From the NCBI GenBank assembly GCA_963763485.1, contig CAVXOW010000008.1, forward strand, positions 310,001 to 374,000: a stretch of 64,000 nt of DNA, in the 5' to 3' direction. Shown here piece by piece: positions 56,254-64,000 of this stretch. Within the stretch, counting starts at the first letter, position 1. Every line of letters begins with the position of its first letter. A program made the position numbers and the translations under genes. This DNA is from CAWCKS01 sp963763485. Its GTDB lineage: Bacteria; Pseudomonadota; Alphaproteobacteria; Rhizobiales; Xanthobacteraceae. Below the pieces are notes generated by a model. That model ran no database searches and was not told the DNA's origin. It saw nothing but the letters and a program-made list of their open reading frames with translations.

Positions 56254-57798
56254 TTATTTCTTGTTATCGACGAAATAGATCGAGGTCGGATCCGGCTTGC
56301 CTTGCGCATTCGGAAGCTCGCCGGCGATCGCCTTGCTGTAGACCGAGATGTTCGGGCGGAAGAACAACGGCAGGTGGGGCACCTGCTCGACCCACAGCTT
56401 GTCGAGCTGGGCGAACAGCGGCTTCTGCTCGGCCGTGGTGTAAGTCGCTGCGATCTTGTCCAAGAGCTCGTCGATGCCGGAATATTTGGTGTGGGCGCCG
56501 TTGTATTGGCCGCTGGAGCCGGAGTTTTGCAGGAAGGTCAGGAACGGATGCGGCCGACCGGAGAACCCGATCTGCAGCAGCGGAAAGTCGTGCTTCACAG
56601 CGGCAGCCTGCAAGCAGGCGCTGGGAGTCATCATGGTGACGTCGAGCGTGAAACCGGCGGGCTTCATCTGCTCGCGCTCGATGTCGATGATATCCGCGCC
56701 GTAACCGGTGGACGGGCTGCCGCAGATCTTCAGGGTCAGCCCATCAGGATAGCCAGCCTCGGCCAGCAGCTGCTTGGCCTTTGCCGGGTCATACTTGATC
56801 GCATTCGCCCACTCCGGCGTCGACGCGAAGCTCGACGGCGGCACGGGAAGCGAGGTCGCGCCTTCACCACCGCCTTCCCCGATGACGGCGTCGCGCAGCA
56901 CGGCGCGGTCGAGCGACATCGCAAGCGCCTGCCTGACCTTCAGGTTGTCCAGCGGCGGGCCGTTGTAGAGCGCGATTTCATAATAGGCGAGTGTTGGCTC
57001 ACTCTCGACACGGATACGCGGATTTGCCTTGAGCACCGACAGATTCTTTGGATCGAGCGCGAAGGCATAGTCGACCTGTCCCGTCAGCGCTGCGCTGACG
57101 AGCGACGTCGGGTTCGGGATAAACTTGAAGTTGATCCCGTTCAGCTTGATGCGATCGGCGTCCCAATAGCCAGGGAATTTCTCGATCTCCATCGCCTGAC
57201 CGGCAGTCCACTTCTTGACCTGGAACGGGCCGGCGCCGACCGGCGCGCGCTCAAAGTCCTTGCCCATCTTCTTCAGCGCCGTGGCCGAGATGATCATGCC
57301 GGCGCGATCGGCGAGGATGGCGGTGATCGGCGAATACGGCTGCGCCAGCGTCAATGACACCGTGAGCGGATCAACCACGTCGATCGACTTGACGATATCG
57401 AGGTCCTTGACCCGCCCATCGTCCTTGAAATGAACCAGGCTCGCCTTCACGGCTTCCGCGTCGAGCGGAGTGCCGTCCTGGAATTTCAGATTGGGTCGCA
57501 GCTTGAACTTGAAGACGGTCTTGTCTTCGCCGACGAACTCCCAGCTTTCGGCAAGACCCGGCATCGGCTCCAGCGTCTTGGGATCGAACCGCAGGATGCG
57601 CTCGAACAGGCTGTAGAGATAAGGGTAGTCGGTTCCGGCAACGCCCTGCCCGGGATCGAGCGTGAAGGGTTCTGAGGCGATGCCGACCGTCAGCACATTA
57701 TTCTTGGCGTCGGCATTCGCGGCGCCAACCGGTACGACGACCGCGAGCCCGATGGCCATAGCCAGTTTTGCCGCCTGTTCGATCGTCCCGCGCATCAT
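56254..57798 (-). CDS. ABC transporter substrate-binding protein, family 5
   Basis: 514 residues. Sec-type leader (residues 1-30, AMAIGLAVVVPVGAANADA), then a family 5 fold: NNVLTVGIASEPFTLDPG, LAESWEFVGEDKTVFKFKLR and LDNLKVRQALAMSLDRA. Periplasmic. Co-encoded with permeases upstream and ATPases downstream, so the operon has one complete peptide-type importer. The ligand is likely the compound degraded by the CoA-dependent enzymes of the same operon (inference). Confidence 0.9.
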   Translation of the reverse strand: MMRGTIEQAAKLAMAIGLAVVVPVGAANADAKNNVLTVGIASEPFTLDPGQGVAGTDYPYLYSLFERILRFDPKTLEPMPGLAESWEFVGEDKTVFKFKLRPNLKFQDGTPLDAEAVKASLVHFKDDGRVKDLDIVKSIDVVDPLTVSLTLAQPYSPITAILADRAGMIISATALKKMGKDFERAPVGAGPFQVKKWTAGQAMEIEKFPGYWDADRIKLNGINFKFIPNPTSLVSAALTGQVDYAFALDPKNLSVLKANPRIRVESEPTLAYYEIALYNGPPLDNLKVRQALAMSLDRAVLRDAVIGEGGGEGATSLPVPPSSFASTPEWANAIKYDPAKAKQLLAEAGYPDGLTLKICGSPSTGYGADIIDIEREQMKPAGFTLDVTMMTPSACLQAAAVKHDFPLLQIGFSGRPHPFLTFLQNSGSSGQYNGAHTKYSGIDELLDKIAATYTTAEQKPLFAQLDKLWVEQVPHLPLFFRPNISVYSKAIAGELPNAQGKPDPTSIYFVDNKK

Positions 57799-57843
57799 GT
57801 CCTCCCGTTTTTCATTGTGATTATCGGAGCAGAGCTTCTCACA

Positions 57844-58641
57844 TCATGGACCGGTCAGCCGGTCCCGCAACTCGTCGCCGATCCGGTATAGCGCGAGCAC
57901 GGTGACCGCGACCACGATTCCCGGCGCAAAGGTGGCCTGCGGACTGACGATGATGTACGGAAAGCTCTCGGCAAAGGCGCTGCCCCAGCTCGGAAACGGC
58001 GGCTGCAGACCGACGCCGAGGAACCCCAAGCCCACCTGGGCAAGCAGCGACAGACCCATCAGCAAGGTCAGCTGCACGATCACCGGCGCCGCCGCATTCG
58101 GCAAAACGTGACGCCACATCCGGTAGGAGCCAGACAATCCGTACATCCTGGTTACCACGACAAAGTCACGGTTGCGAACCGCCATGACGCCGGAGCGAAC
58201 CACACGCGCCACGACCGGCGAGTAGACGAGCCCGATCGCGACCATGCTCATGCGCAGGCTCGGCCCGAAAATCGCGGTCAGCACGAGTGCGAGGACAAGC
58301 CCTGGAAACACCAGCATCGCATCGGCAATGCGCATGAGAACAAGGTCTACCAGACCTCCGACATAGCCAGCGGACAGGCCCCACGGCACGCCGACAAGGG
58401 CGGCGATCCCGACGGCAATGAGAACTCCTGTCAGCGCCGGCCGCGTGCCGATCATCAACCGACTGAGCACGTCGCGGCCGAGATTGTCGGTGCCGAGCCA
58501 GTGCGCCGCGCTCGGCGGCGCAAAGGGATGGCGCAGATCCTGTGCGATCGGGTCGTAAGGGACGATCAACGGACCGAAGATCAGGATGACGACCAGCAGC
58601 ACGACAAATGCGAGTGCAATGTAGAAGTCGAGGCGCGGCAT
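57844..58641 (-). CDS. Peptide-type ABC transporter permease (DppC type)
   Basis: 265 residues, starting MPRLDFYIALAFVVLLVVIL. PPSAAHWLGTDNLGRDVLSR and the EAA-loop region RNRDFVVVTRMYGLSGSYR are the family marks. About six membrane segments. The longer open frame to 59079 reads back through the preceding gene. It starts two bases after the DppB-type stop. Confidence 0.9.
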   Translation of the reverse strand: MPRLDFYIALAFVVLLVVILIFGPLIVPYDPIAQDLRHPFAPPSAAHWLGTDNLGRDVLSRLMIGTRPALTGVLIAVGIAALVGVPWGLSAGYVGGLVDLVLMRIADAMLVFPGLVLALVLTAIFGPSLRMSMVAIGLVYSPVVARVVRSGVMAVRNRDFVVVTRMYGLSGSYRMWRHVLPNAAAPVIVQLTLLMGLSLLAQVGLGFLGVGLQPPFPSWGSAFAESFPYIIVSPQATFAPGIVVAVTVLALYRIGDELRDRLTGP

Positions 58642-58643
58642 GC

Positions 58644-59585
58644 TCAACTCCTGCTCCGCGGATCGAGCGCGCCGCAGGCAATGTCCACCAGCATATTGAT
58701 GATGATGACCGCAACCGTCAGCACGAGTGCAACGCCCTGGACTGTCGGGTAATCCTTCTGCAGAACGCCGGTGACAAGCATCGCGCCAAGACCCGGGATG
58801 ACGAACACCTGTTCGACCAGTACGGCGCCGCCGAGCAAGGCTCCGGCGATGATGCCGCTGATCGTGACAACTGGCACCAGCGCGTTCTTCAGCGCGAATT
58901 TGAGGTAGATCGCCGCTGGCGCGAGGCCCAGCGAGCGTGCGGTCCGGATATAAGGCGAGTCGAGCGCCTGGATCATGCCGCTTCGCGTGAAGCGCGTCAC
59001 GACCGCGGCAGCGCCGGAGCTCAGCGTCAGAACCGGCATCAGCATCGAGGCGACGTGATCCTGCCAGCCCGCGGACCACGGCTCGAGGCCGGTCGCCGGC
59101 AGCCAGGCGAGCTTGATGGCAAACAGATTGATCGCGACCATCGCCATCCAGAACTCGGGGATCGCAAGAGCGACGCCCGATAGCGTTGTGATGGCGTTGT
59201 CGACAGCGCTACGTCGATAGATTGCCGATGCCGTGCCAAGCGGCAACCCCACCAGCAGCGCGACGAACAGGGCCGCCAGCGCCAGTTCCAGCGTGTGGGG
59301 AAAGCGATCGGCGATGTCCTGGCCGATCTGCCGGTTGTCGAGCAAGGCGCGGCCGAAATCGCCGTGCAGGACTCCGTTCAACCAGCTCAGATACTGCTCA
59401 TACAACGGCCGATCGAGGCCGAGCTGTACCCGGATACGTTCGATCGTCTGCGGGGATGCATCCTCGCCGGCGATCGTTTCGGCTGCGCCGCCGGGAATGA
59501 TCTGCACCATGGCAAAGATCAAAATGCTGCCGAACAGGGCAGTTGGCAGCAACAACAGCAGGCGTCGGAAGATCAGGCGCAGCAT
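58644..59585 (-). CDS. Peptide-type ABC transporter permease (DppB type), first gene of the long operon
   Basis: 313 residues, with MLRLIFRRLLLLLPTALFG as first membrane segment and the IIPGGAAETIAGEDA motif of the DppB side. About six membrane segments. First gene of a leftward run of thirteen genes that ends at 42996; gaps between them are mostly under 60 bases or are overlaps. The promoter lies in the 258-bp space shared with the divergent LysR gene. Confidence 0.9.
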   Translation of the reverse strand: MLRLIFRRLLLLLPTALFGSILIFAMVQIIPGGAAETIAGEDASPQTIERIRVQLGLDRPLYEQYLSWLNGVLHGDFGRALLDNRQIGQDIADRFPHTLELALAALFVALLVGLPLGTASAIYRRSAVDNAITTLSGVALAIPEFWMAMVAINLFAIKLAWLPATGLEPWSAGWQDHVASMLMPVLTLSSGAAAVVTRFTRSGMIQALDSPYIRTARSLGLAPAAIYLKFALKNALVPVVTISGIIAGALLGGAVLVEQVFVIPGLGAMLVTGVLQKDYPTVQGVALVLTVAVIIINMLVDIACGALDPRSRS

Positions 59586-59750
59586 TCAAGGCCGACAACA
59601 ATCAGCATCAGAAGGACAATCTTCTCCGGGCAAAGCTAGCAGCGATCCGCGCCAAGGGCGATCCAGACGCTCTTTGCATGGGTTTGTGCAGAAATAGCGG
59701 ATTGCAGTCGTGCTTTCGAGTTCATACTGGGATGCCTTGAAGGACCTAAT

Positions 59751-59818
59751 CGCTGGCCGGACCTTACCGCTGGCCAGACTTTATCGTTGACCAGACCTGA
59801 TCGCTGACCAGACCTGGC
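59751..59818. repeat. Four 17-bp direct repeats upstream of the LysR gene
   Basis: CGCTGACCAGACCTKAY-like units start at 59751, 59768, 59785 and 59802, in exact register and without spacers. They end 26 bases before the LysR gene at 59844 and face the divergent catabolic operon. Because 17 bp is not a whole number of helical turns, successive units rotate around the helix. A regulator-binding array or a locally slipped repeat is equally possible. Confidence 0.6.
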
Positions 59819-59843
59819 GCGCTGCGCCGCAACAGATGTTCAT

Positions 59844-60815
59844 ATGCCACCCACGAAGCTGCAACTATCGCAAGAACTTATTGTCGACCCGGAACTGACG
59901 CAGCTGTTTCTGGCCATCGTTCAATCGGGGAACATCGCGGCGGGAGCCAAGGCGCTCGGCATTTCGCCGTCCTATGCCAGCCGCAAGATCCTGTTGCTGG
60001 AGAAGGTCGTCAATGCGCGGCTGTTCACGCGCACCACGCGGGCGTTGATGTTGACCAAGGCCGGCGAGGCCTATCTCACCTACGCCCGCGACGTCAGCAA
60101 TCGCGGCAACATCCTGCGCGACGAACTGGCTGCGCTGCAGGATGAGCCGGCCGGCCTCGTGCGGCTGGCGTGCCAGATCTATTCCGGGCACAACTACCTG
60201 AAATCGTCGATCGCGCGGTTTCGCGAGAGCTACCCCGATATTCGCTTTCAGGTGAAGGTTTGCGACCATCCCGCCGAGCAGATCGCGCAAGGCTATGATC
60301 TCGCCATCGACTCCGGTCCGATCCCGCCGGGAAATTTCATCGGCCGCAAGATCCAGGAATACCACCGCGTTCTCTGCGCGGCGCCAAAACTGATCGAAAA
60401 GAACTTCCTTCCCAAGACGCTGAAGGATCTCGACCGTCTGCCGTGCCTTAGCAATTCCCTCAGTCACCCGAACCTCTGGCACTTTGTCGACGAGAGCGGG
60501 CGCCGCGTCAGCTACTCGATCACTCCGGTCATCGAGATCAACTCGCTATCGTTGCTTCGCGAACTGGCCATTCAGGGTGCGGGCGTCATCTATATCGGCG
60601 AGCACATCGTGCGCGAGGACATCGCGGCCAAGCGTCTGGTGCGGCTGCTGCCGAATTATATCGGCACCGATGCCAAGGGTGAGAGCTTCACGATCCGACT
60701 GATCTTTCCCGAGCGACAAATTCCGCTGCGCGCAAAACTGTTCGCACAGCATCTCGAGGAAGACGTCCAACGAACCAATGCAGAAACGTCCCCTGCCTCA
60801 CGCAGGCGAAGCTAG
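59844..60815 (+). CDS. LysR-family transcriptional regulator
   Basis: 323 residues. Helix-turn-helix at about 20-70 (SGNIAAGAKALGISPSYASRK, RTTRALMLTKAGEAYL) and an effector-binding domain typical of the CrgA/AaeR branch. Divergent from the operon at 59585-42996 and convergent with the amidohydrolase gene, so it probably controls one of these. The 17-bp repeats lie directly upstream. Confidence 0.9.
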   Translation: MPPTKLQLSQELIVDPELTQLFLAIVQSGNIAAGAKALGISPSYASRKILLLEKVVNARLFTRTTRALMLTKAGEAYLTYARDVSNRGNILRDELAALQDEPAGLVRLACQIYSGHNYLKSSIARFRESYPDIRFQVKVCDHPAEQIAQGYDLAIDSGPIPPGNFIGRKIQEYHRVLCAAPKLIEKNFLPKTLKDLDRLPCLSNSLSHPNLWHFVDESGRRVSYSITPVIEINSLSLLRELAIQGAGVIYIGEHIVREDIAAKRLVRLLPNYIGTDAKGESFTIRLIFPERQIPLRAKLFAQHLEEDVQRTNAETSPASRRRS

Positions 60816-60837
60816 ACTTGCGAATTCACTGCTCGGG

Positions 60838-61819
60838 TCAGGCCAGAGCTTTGAGGCGCGGGAGCAATCTCATCGCATTGCGAGTTCGGATCATGTCCTT
60901 TTCGTCCTCCGAAAACCCGGCAAAGCCATCGAATGCCCTGATGTGCGGGGCGATCGTCGCCTCGGGCATGTAGGGATAGTCGTAGCCGACGACCAACCGA
61001 TCCGCCGCCACAAATTCCTTCAGGATCGCCAGGTTGGTCTTGTGGCCCATTGCGGTCAAATCATAATGGACCGATCGAAGCTGCTGCATCGCGTTTGCGA
61101 TCGAGATCGATCCACCGCGCCCGGGAAACCTTGCAACGGATCCGGTTATTCGGGTTGCCAGGAAGGGCACGGTGCCCCCGCCATGCGGCACGACGAAGTT
61201 AAGTCTGGTGAAGCGGCCGAGCGCGCCGGAGCGCAGCAAGTTTGTCAGCATTCGCGTGCTGTCGAACGGGAATTCCAGAATGGGCGATGGCAGGCCAAGC
61301 CCGATGCTGTCGAAGGCCACCGGTTGCGCGGGATGAATGAATATGGTCGCTCCCCGGTCGTTGAGTTTTTCAAGAACCGGATCGAACAGAGGATCGCCGA
61401 GATATCTGCCCTCATAGCTCGAGAACAGGCCGACCCCATCGAATTCCTCGCTCGTCGAAAGCGAAATCGATTTCCTTCAAGGCAGCGTCGACATCGGGCA
61501 GCGGAAGGGCTGCCAGATTGGCGAAGCGCCGCGGATGGGCTTTTACAATCGAAGCAAGCTCTTCGTTCATTTGCCGGCAGAGGCGGCGGTTGTCTTCGAT
61601 CGGGAGAAACTGGGTGCCGGGCGAACTGACCGACAACACGCTCGCCGCGATCTCGTGCTTGTCCATGCACCGAATGGTGTCGGCGACGCTCCAGTCAGGC
61701 ACCGGATACCCATCTGCAACCAGCGCTGCATCAGCATTCACAAAGCCTGCCGCACGTAGCGCCCTCGTGTAAGCCTCGGGAATAATGTGGGCGTGAAAGT
61801 CGATCGTTTGCCTTGCCAT
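60838..61819 (-). CDS. Amidohydrolase 2 family metal hydrolase/decarboxylase (ACMSD-like), one inserted base
   Basis: 326 residues after correction. Begins MARQTIDFHAHIIPEAY with the HxH metal pair, then ANLAALPLPDVDAAL, IFIHPAQPV and NFVVPHGGG (further metal His). This is the TIM-barrel family of aminocarboxymuconate-semialdehyde decarboxylase, gamma-resorcylate decarboxylase and similar. An extra base near 61449-61456 splits it; without it the join reads EEFDGVGLFSSYEG, and the length is 3n+1. Follows the flavoprotein gene on the same strand. Confidence 0.82.
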
Positions 61820-61887
61820 TTCTCGAATGTCTCCGCTGCGCCGGCCATTGGACACATATCCTGGCCATCGTGCAAATTGATCTGAGG

Positions 61888-63296
61888 TCAATGGCGGCTG
61901 ACAAGAAGCCTGGCGGCATGCTCGCCTGCAAGCCGGCCGAAGACGGTTGCTGTCAATAGTCCATTTCCGGACAGGTACCCGCGAGCCGAGTTGCCAGACA
62001 CTCCGACTGCGGCACCACCGGCGGCAAACAGGTTCGGGAATCGAGTTCCATCAGGACGCATGACCTGTGTCTCGGGTGTGATCATCAAGCCACCCTGCGT
62101 GTGAAAAAGGGCACCGGTGATCTTGATGACGAGATAGGGAGGCTTCAATTCGGATTGCGCTTGAAATGCACGGCCAAAGCGATCCTGACTTCGCGACTGC
62201 CTGGCCTGCGCAACATGCTCAAGTTCGGCGGCTAAGGCAGCTGAGGGGATATTCACGAGAGCGGCGAGCTCCTCAATCGTATTCGCCGTCAATAGGGCGC
62301 CGGCCTTTTCAGCGTCCCGAAAATCCGGAAACTGCCGCGCGATGTCCGCGATCCGCTCGTCGAATATCTCATAGGCGATGCCATCGGGCTGCCGCATCAC
62401 CTCGGCAGCCTGCTCGGAATAGCCGAGGGATTCGTTGCTGAAACGCCGGCCCTCGCGATTCACCTGAATTCCGCCTTCGCTGATGCAGGCCCAGGTAATC
62501 AGCGCATTGTGCGGCGTGGCGACGGAGCCGTGTCCCTGGTAGGCCGACAGGCAACGAATGTCGGCACCGAGTTGCTGGCCCCACACGATGCGTCACCCTG
62601 GTTACCGACATGGCCGAAATAAATCGCTTCGGCGATTTCGGGAATGTAACGCTCCACGAGCTGCCGGTTGCCGCCAAAGCCATTGCAGGCGAGGATCAAA
62701 ACGTCGCAGCCAATCAACTCCTCAACCCCGCCGCGTTCGCAAGCAATCCCGGCGATTTTTCCGTCGGCTTCGGCAAACAGCGTGGTCACAACCGCATTTG
62801 TGAGAATCGGAATGTCTGCCTGCTCCGCAGCGGCCCGCAGCCGATCAATCAATTCGGCGCCACTGCGCGTCGGCAGCCCATGCATCCGGAAAGCGGAATG
62901 GCCGGGATAGTTGAAGTTGTCGATCACCTCGAACGGAAAGCCGTAGCGATCGGCGAGCCACTCGACCGTTGGAGCAACGCCTTCGCTGACCGCTCGCACC
63001 AGCACAGGATCAGCCTCACCATGCGCTTTGGTCTGAATATCCATGGCGAACAATTCCGCGCTGTCTTCGATTCGCTTCGCGCGCTGGAATCGCGTTCCCG
63101 CCGCCGGGATCAATCCGGCCGAAAGCGCGGTTGATCCCGCCGGCAGCTTGTCGCGCTCGACGACAACGACGGGAACACCAGCCTCCGCCGCGCGTAAAGC
63201 CGCGCACAGCCCGGCGGCGCCGGCGCCGACGATCACGACGCCAGCGCTTTCAAAGCGTCGGCCTTCAGCCGGCTCGATCGTCGGCAACGCGCTCAT
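61888..63296 (-). CDS. FAD-dependent fumarate-reductase-type flavoprotein, one missing base
   Basis: 469 residues after correction. GAGAAGLCAALRAAEAG is the dinucleotide-binding motif. LIPAAGTRFQRAKRIED, PFEVIDNFNYPGHSAF and the C-terminal AAGGAAVGVSGNSARGYLSGNG follow the fumarate reductase / 3-ketosteroid dehydrogenase pattern. A base is missing near 62588-62590; adding one makes the two frames join as GNQGDA-(I)-VWGQQLGADIRC, and the length is 3n+2. Its ATG overlaps the isochorismatase-fold gene by four bases. Electron partner and substrate are unknown. Confidence 0.82.
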
Positions 63297-63883
63297 GCCG
63301 CCAAGTCTTCGGAGGCTTTCGCAATGCTCGAAATCGCAGCGACCGGGCGCAAGCCTTCGATCGCGGCGCGATGCGCTTCGGCGGAAAACGCTGCGCAACC
63401 GTCTTCCAGGACCGAGATTTCAAACTCGCGAACATGCGCATCGCGCACGGTCGAGGCCACACCGCCGTTGGTGACAATTCCACCGACATAGATGTGTTCG
63501 ATCGCCATCTTGCGCAGAATCCACTCGAGGCGGGTCATATAGAAGGCCGAATAGGCAAGCTTCTCGACCGTGAAATCGGCGGGCGCGAGCTCGTCGACGA
63601 GCTGCTGGCCCCACGAGCCGGGAGCGAAATCGCCCTTCCCGAGGAAAGGCCGCAGTGTCTTCAGATGCGGCGAGATGATTGGTTCGCCGCCCCGACCCGG
63701 CACGAGCGTAAACAACGTCGCAATCAAGATGCCGCCGCGGCTTCGTACAAGGTCGGCCAGCGGCTTCAGCTTCGCCGGCAGCGCCCCAATCGCGGCATTG
63801 CCTTGTCCGGCGCGTCCATAGGCGCCTTCGGCGTCGATAAAATCATTCTGCAAATCGACCAGCAGCAACGCCGTGTTCTTCAT
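63293..63883 (-). CDS. Isochorismatase-fold protein lacking the catalytic cysteine
   Basis: 196 residues. Asp10 (LLLVDLQNDF) and Lys108 (VEKLAYSAF) of the triad are present, but the cysteine position is Gly141 (GGIVTNGGVASTVRDAH). True isochorismatases such as EntB also lack this cysteine and hydrolyse a vinyl ether by another route, so the enzyme need not be dead. It is clearly different from the triad-complete biuH-like protein at 7151. Overlaps the flavoprotein gene and, on its other side, the hydantoinase-like gene. Confidence 0.85.
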   Translation of the reverse strand: MKNTALLLVDLQNDFIDAEGAYGRAGQGNAAIGALPAKLKPLADLVRSRGGILIATLFTLVPGRGGEPIISPHLKTLRPFLGKGDFAPGSWGQQLVDELAPADFTVEKLAYSAFYMTRLEWILRKMAIEHIYVGGIVTNGGVASTVRDAHVREFEISVLEDGCAAFSAEAHRAAIEGLRPVAAISSIAKASEDLAA

Positions 63884-64000
63884 GGCAGCCTCTCGAGGAT
63901 GACGTTTCCAAGCTGATCCACGCGACCCTGCAGCCCGGGCTCGACAACGATCGTGGCATCGGGCTGTTCGAGAATTGCCGGCGCCGTGATGACGGCACCC
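63880..64000 (-). CDS. C-terminal end of a hydantoinase/oxoprolinase-type subunit (partial)
   Basis: Only the last 40 codons are in the window. The translation ends with PAILEQPDATIVVEPG and RVDQLGNVILERLP, like the C terminus of HyuA/N-methylhydantoinase A proteins. The stop overlaps the next ATG (ATGA). If right, a ring-opening hydrolase belongs to the same operon as the isochorismatase-fold protein, flavoprotein and amidohydrolase. Confidence 0.65.
   Translation of the reverse strand, partial: GAVITAPAILEQPDATIVVEPGLQGRVDQLGNVILERLP

Noticed and set aside
59751..59818. CRISPR-like array
   Set aside because: The 17-bp units are contiguous without spacers and there are no cas genes.
60838..61320. 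Separate small amidohydrolase fragment
   Set aside because: The upstream part continues in frame through IFIHPAQPV to the break near 61452, so it belongs to one gene starting at 61819.
63293..63883. Second biuret hydrolase
   Set aside because: Same fold as the protein at 7151, but the catalytic cysteine is replaced by Gly141 and there is no allophanate hydrolase beside it.

Overview
The window looks like a chromosomal segment of a Bradyrhizobium-type alphaproteobacterium (Nitrobacteraceae). The evidence is its high GC, its many ABC uptake systems and CoA-dependent catabolic genes, and its intergenic palindromes, which are of the kinds common in that group. I see no rRNA, tRNA, CRISPR array, transposase or phage gene.

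Layout. (1) 1-6800: a large FecR-domain protein with 117-residue tandem repeats that runs off the left edge, a LapG-type cysteine protease transcribed away from it, and a TPR-caspase protein. (2) 7059-19790: an amide/ureide nitrogen block. A biuret-hydrolase-like enzyme, an NCS2-like permease and allophanate hydrolase read rightward. A peptide-type ABC transporter, AtzG/AtzE/AtzH-like proteins and a GntR regulator read leftward. Both arms are preceded by good sigma-54 (RpoN) promoter matches. (3) 19941-31497: formamidase (fmdA), fmdB and a complete urea/short-chain-amide ABC transporter (urtABCDE). Divergent from these is a hybrid histidine kinase whose sensor is a whole NCS1-type permease, followed by its LuxR-type response regulator. 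Together (2) and (3) can take up small amides, cut them to ammonia and sense them. (4) 31526-42961: SMP-30 lactonase, an acyl-CoA-dehydrogenase-like monooxygenase, a DUF3500 protein, a small NTF2-like protein, an esterase, a luciferase-like oxidoreductase, a LysR regulator, a UvrD/Rep helicase and a prolyl oligopeptidase. (5) 42996-59585: thirteen tightly packed leftward genes (peptide-type ABC transporter, two CoA-transferases, a fused biotin-dependent acyl-CoA carboxylase, deacetylase-like hydrolase, nitroreductase, methyltransferase, nitronate monooxygenase, M20 deacylase). A divergent LysR gene is preceded by four 17-bp repeats. (6) 60838-64000: leftward amidohydrolase, flavoprotein, isochorismatase-fold protein and the end of a hydantoinase-like gene.

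The reading frames of eight genes are broken by eleven single-base indels, at least nine of them clear-cut and ten of them insertions, with intact coding sequence on both sides. This looks like residual sequencing error more than gene decay, so those genes are annotated across the breaks.

Compact palindromic repeats of four kinds sit almost only in gaps inside the nitrogen operons and may act on the mRNA.
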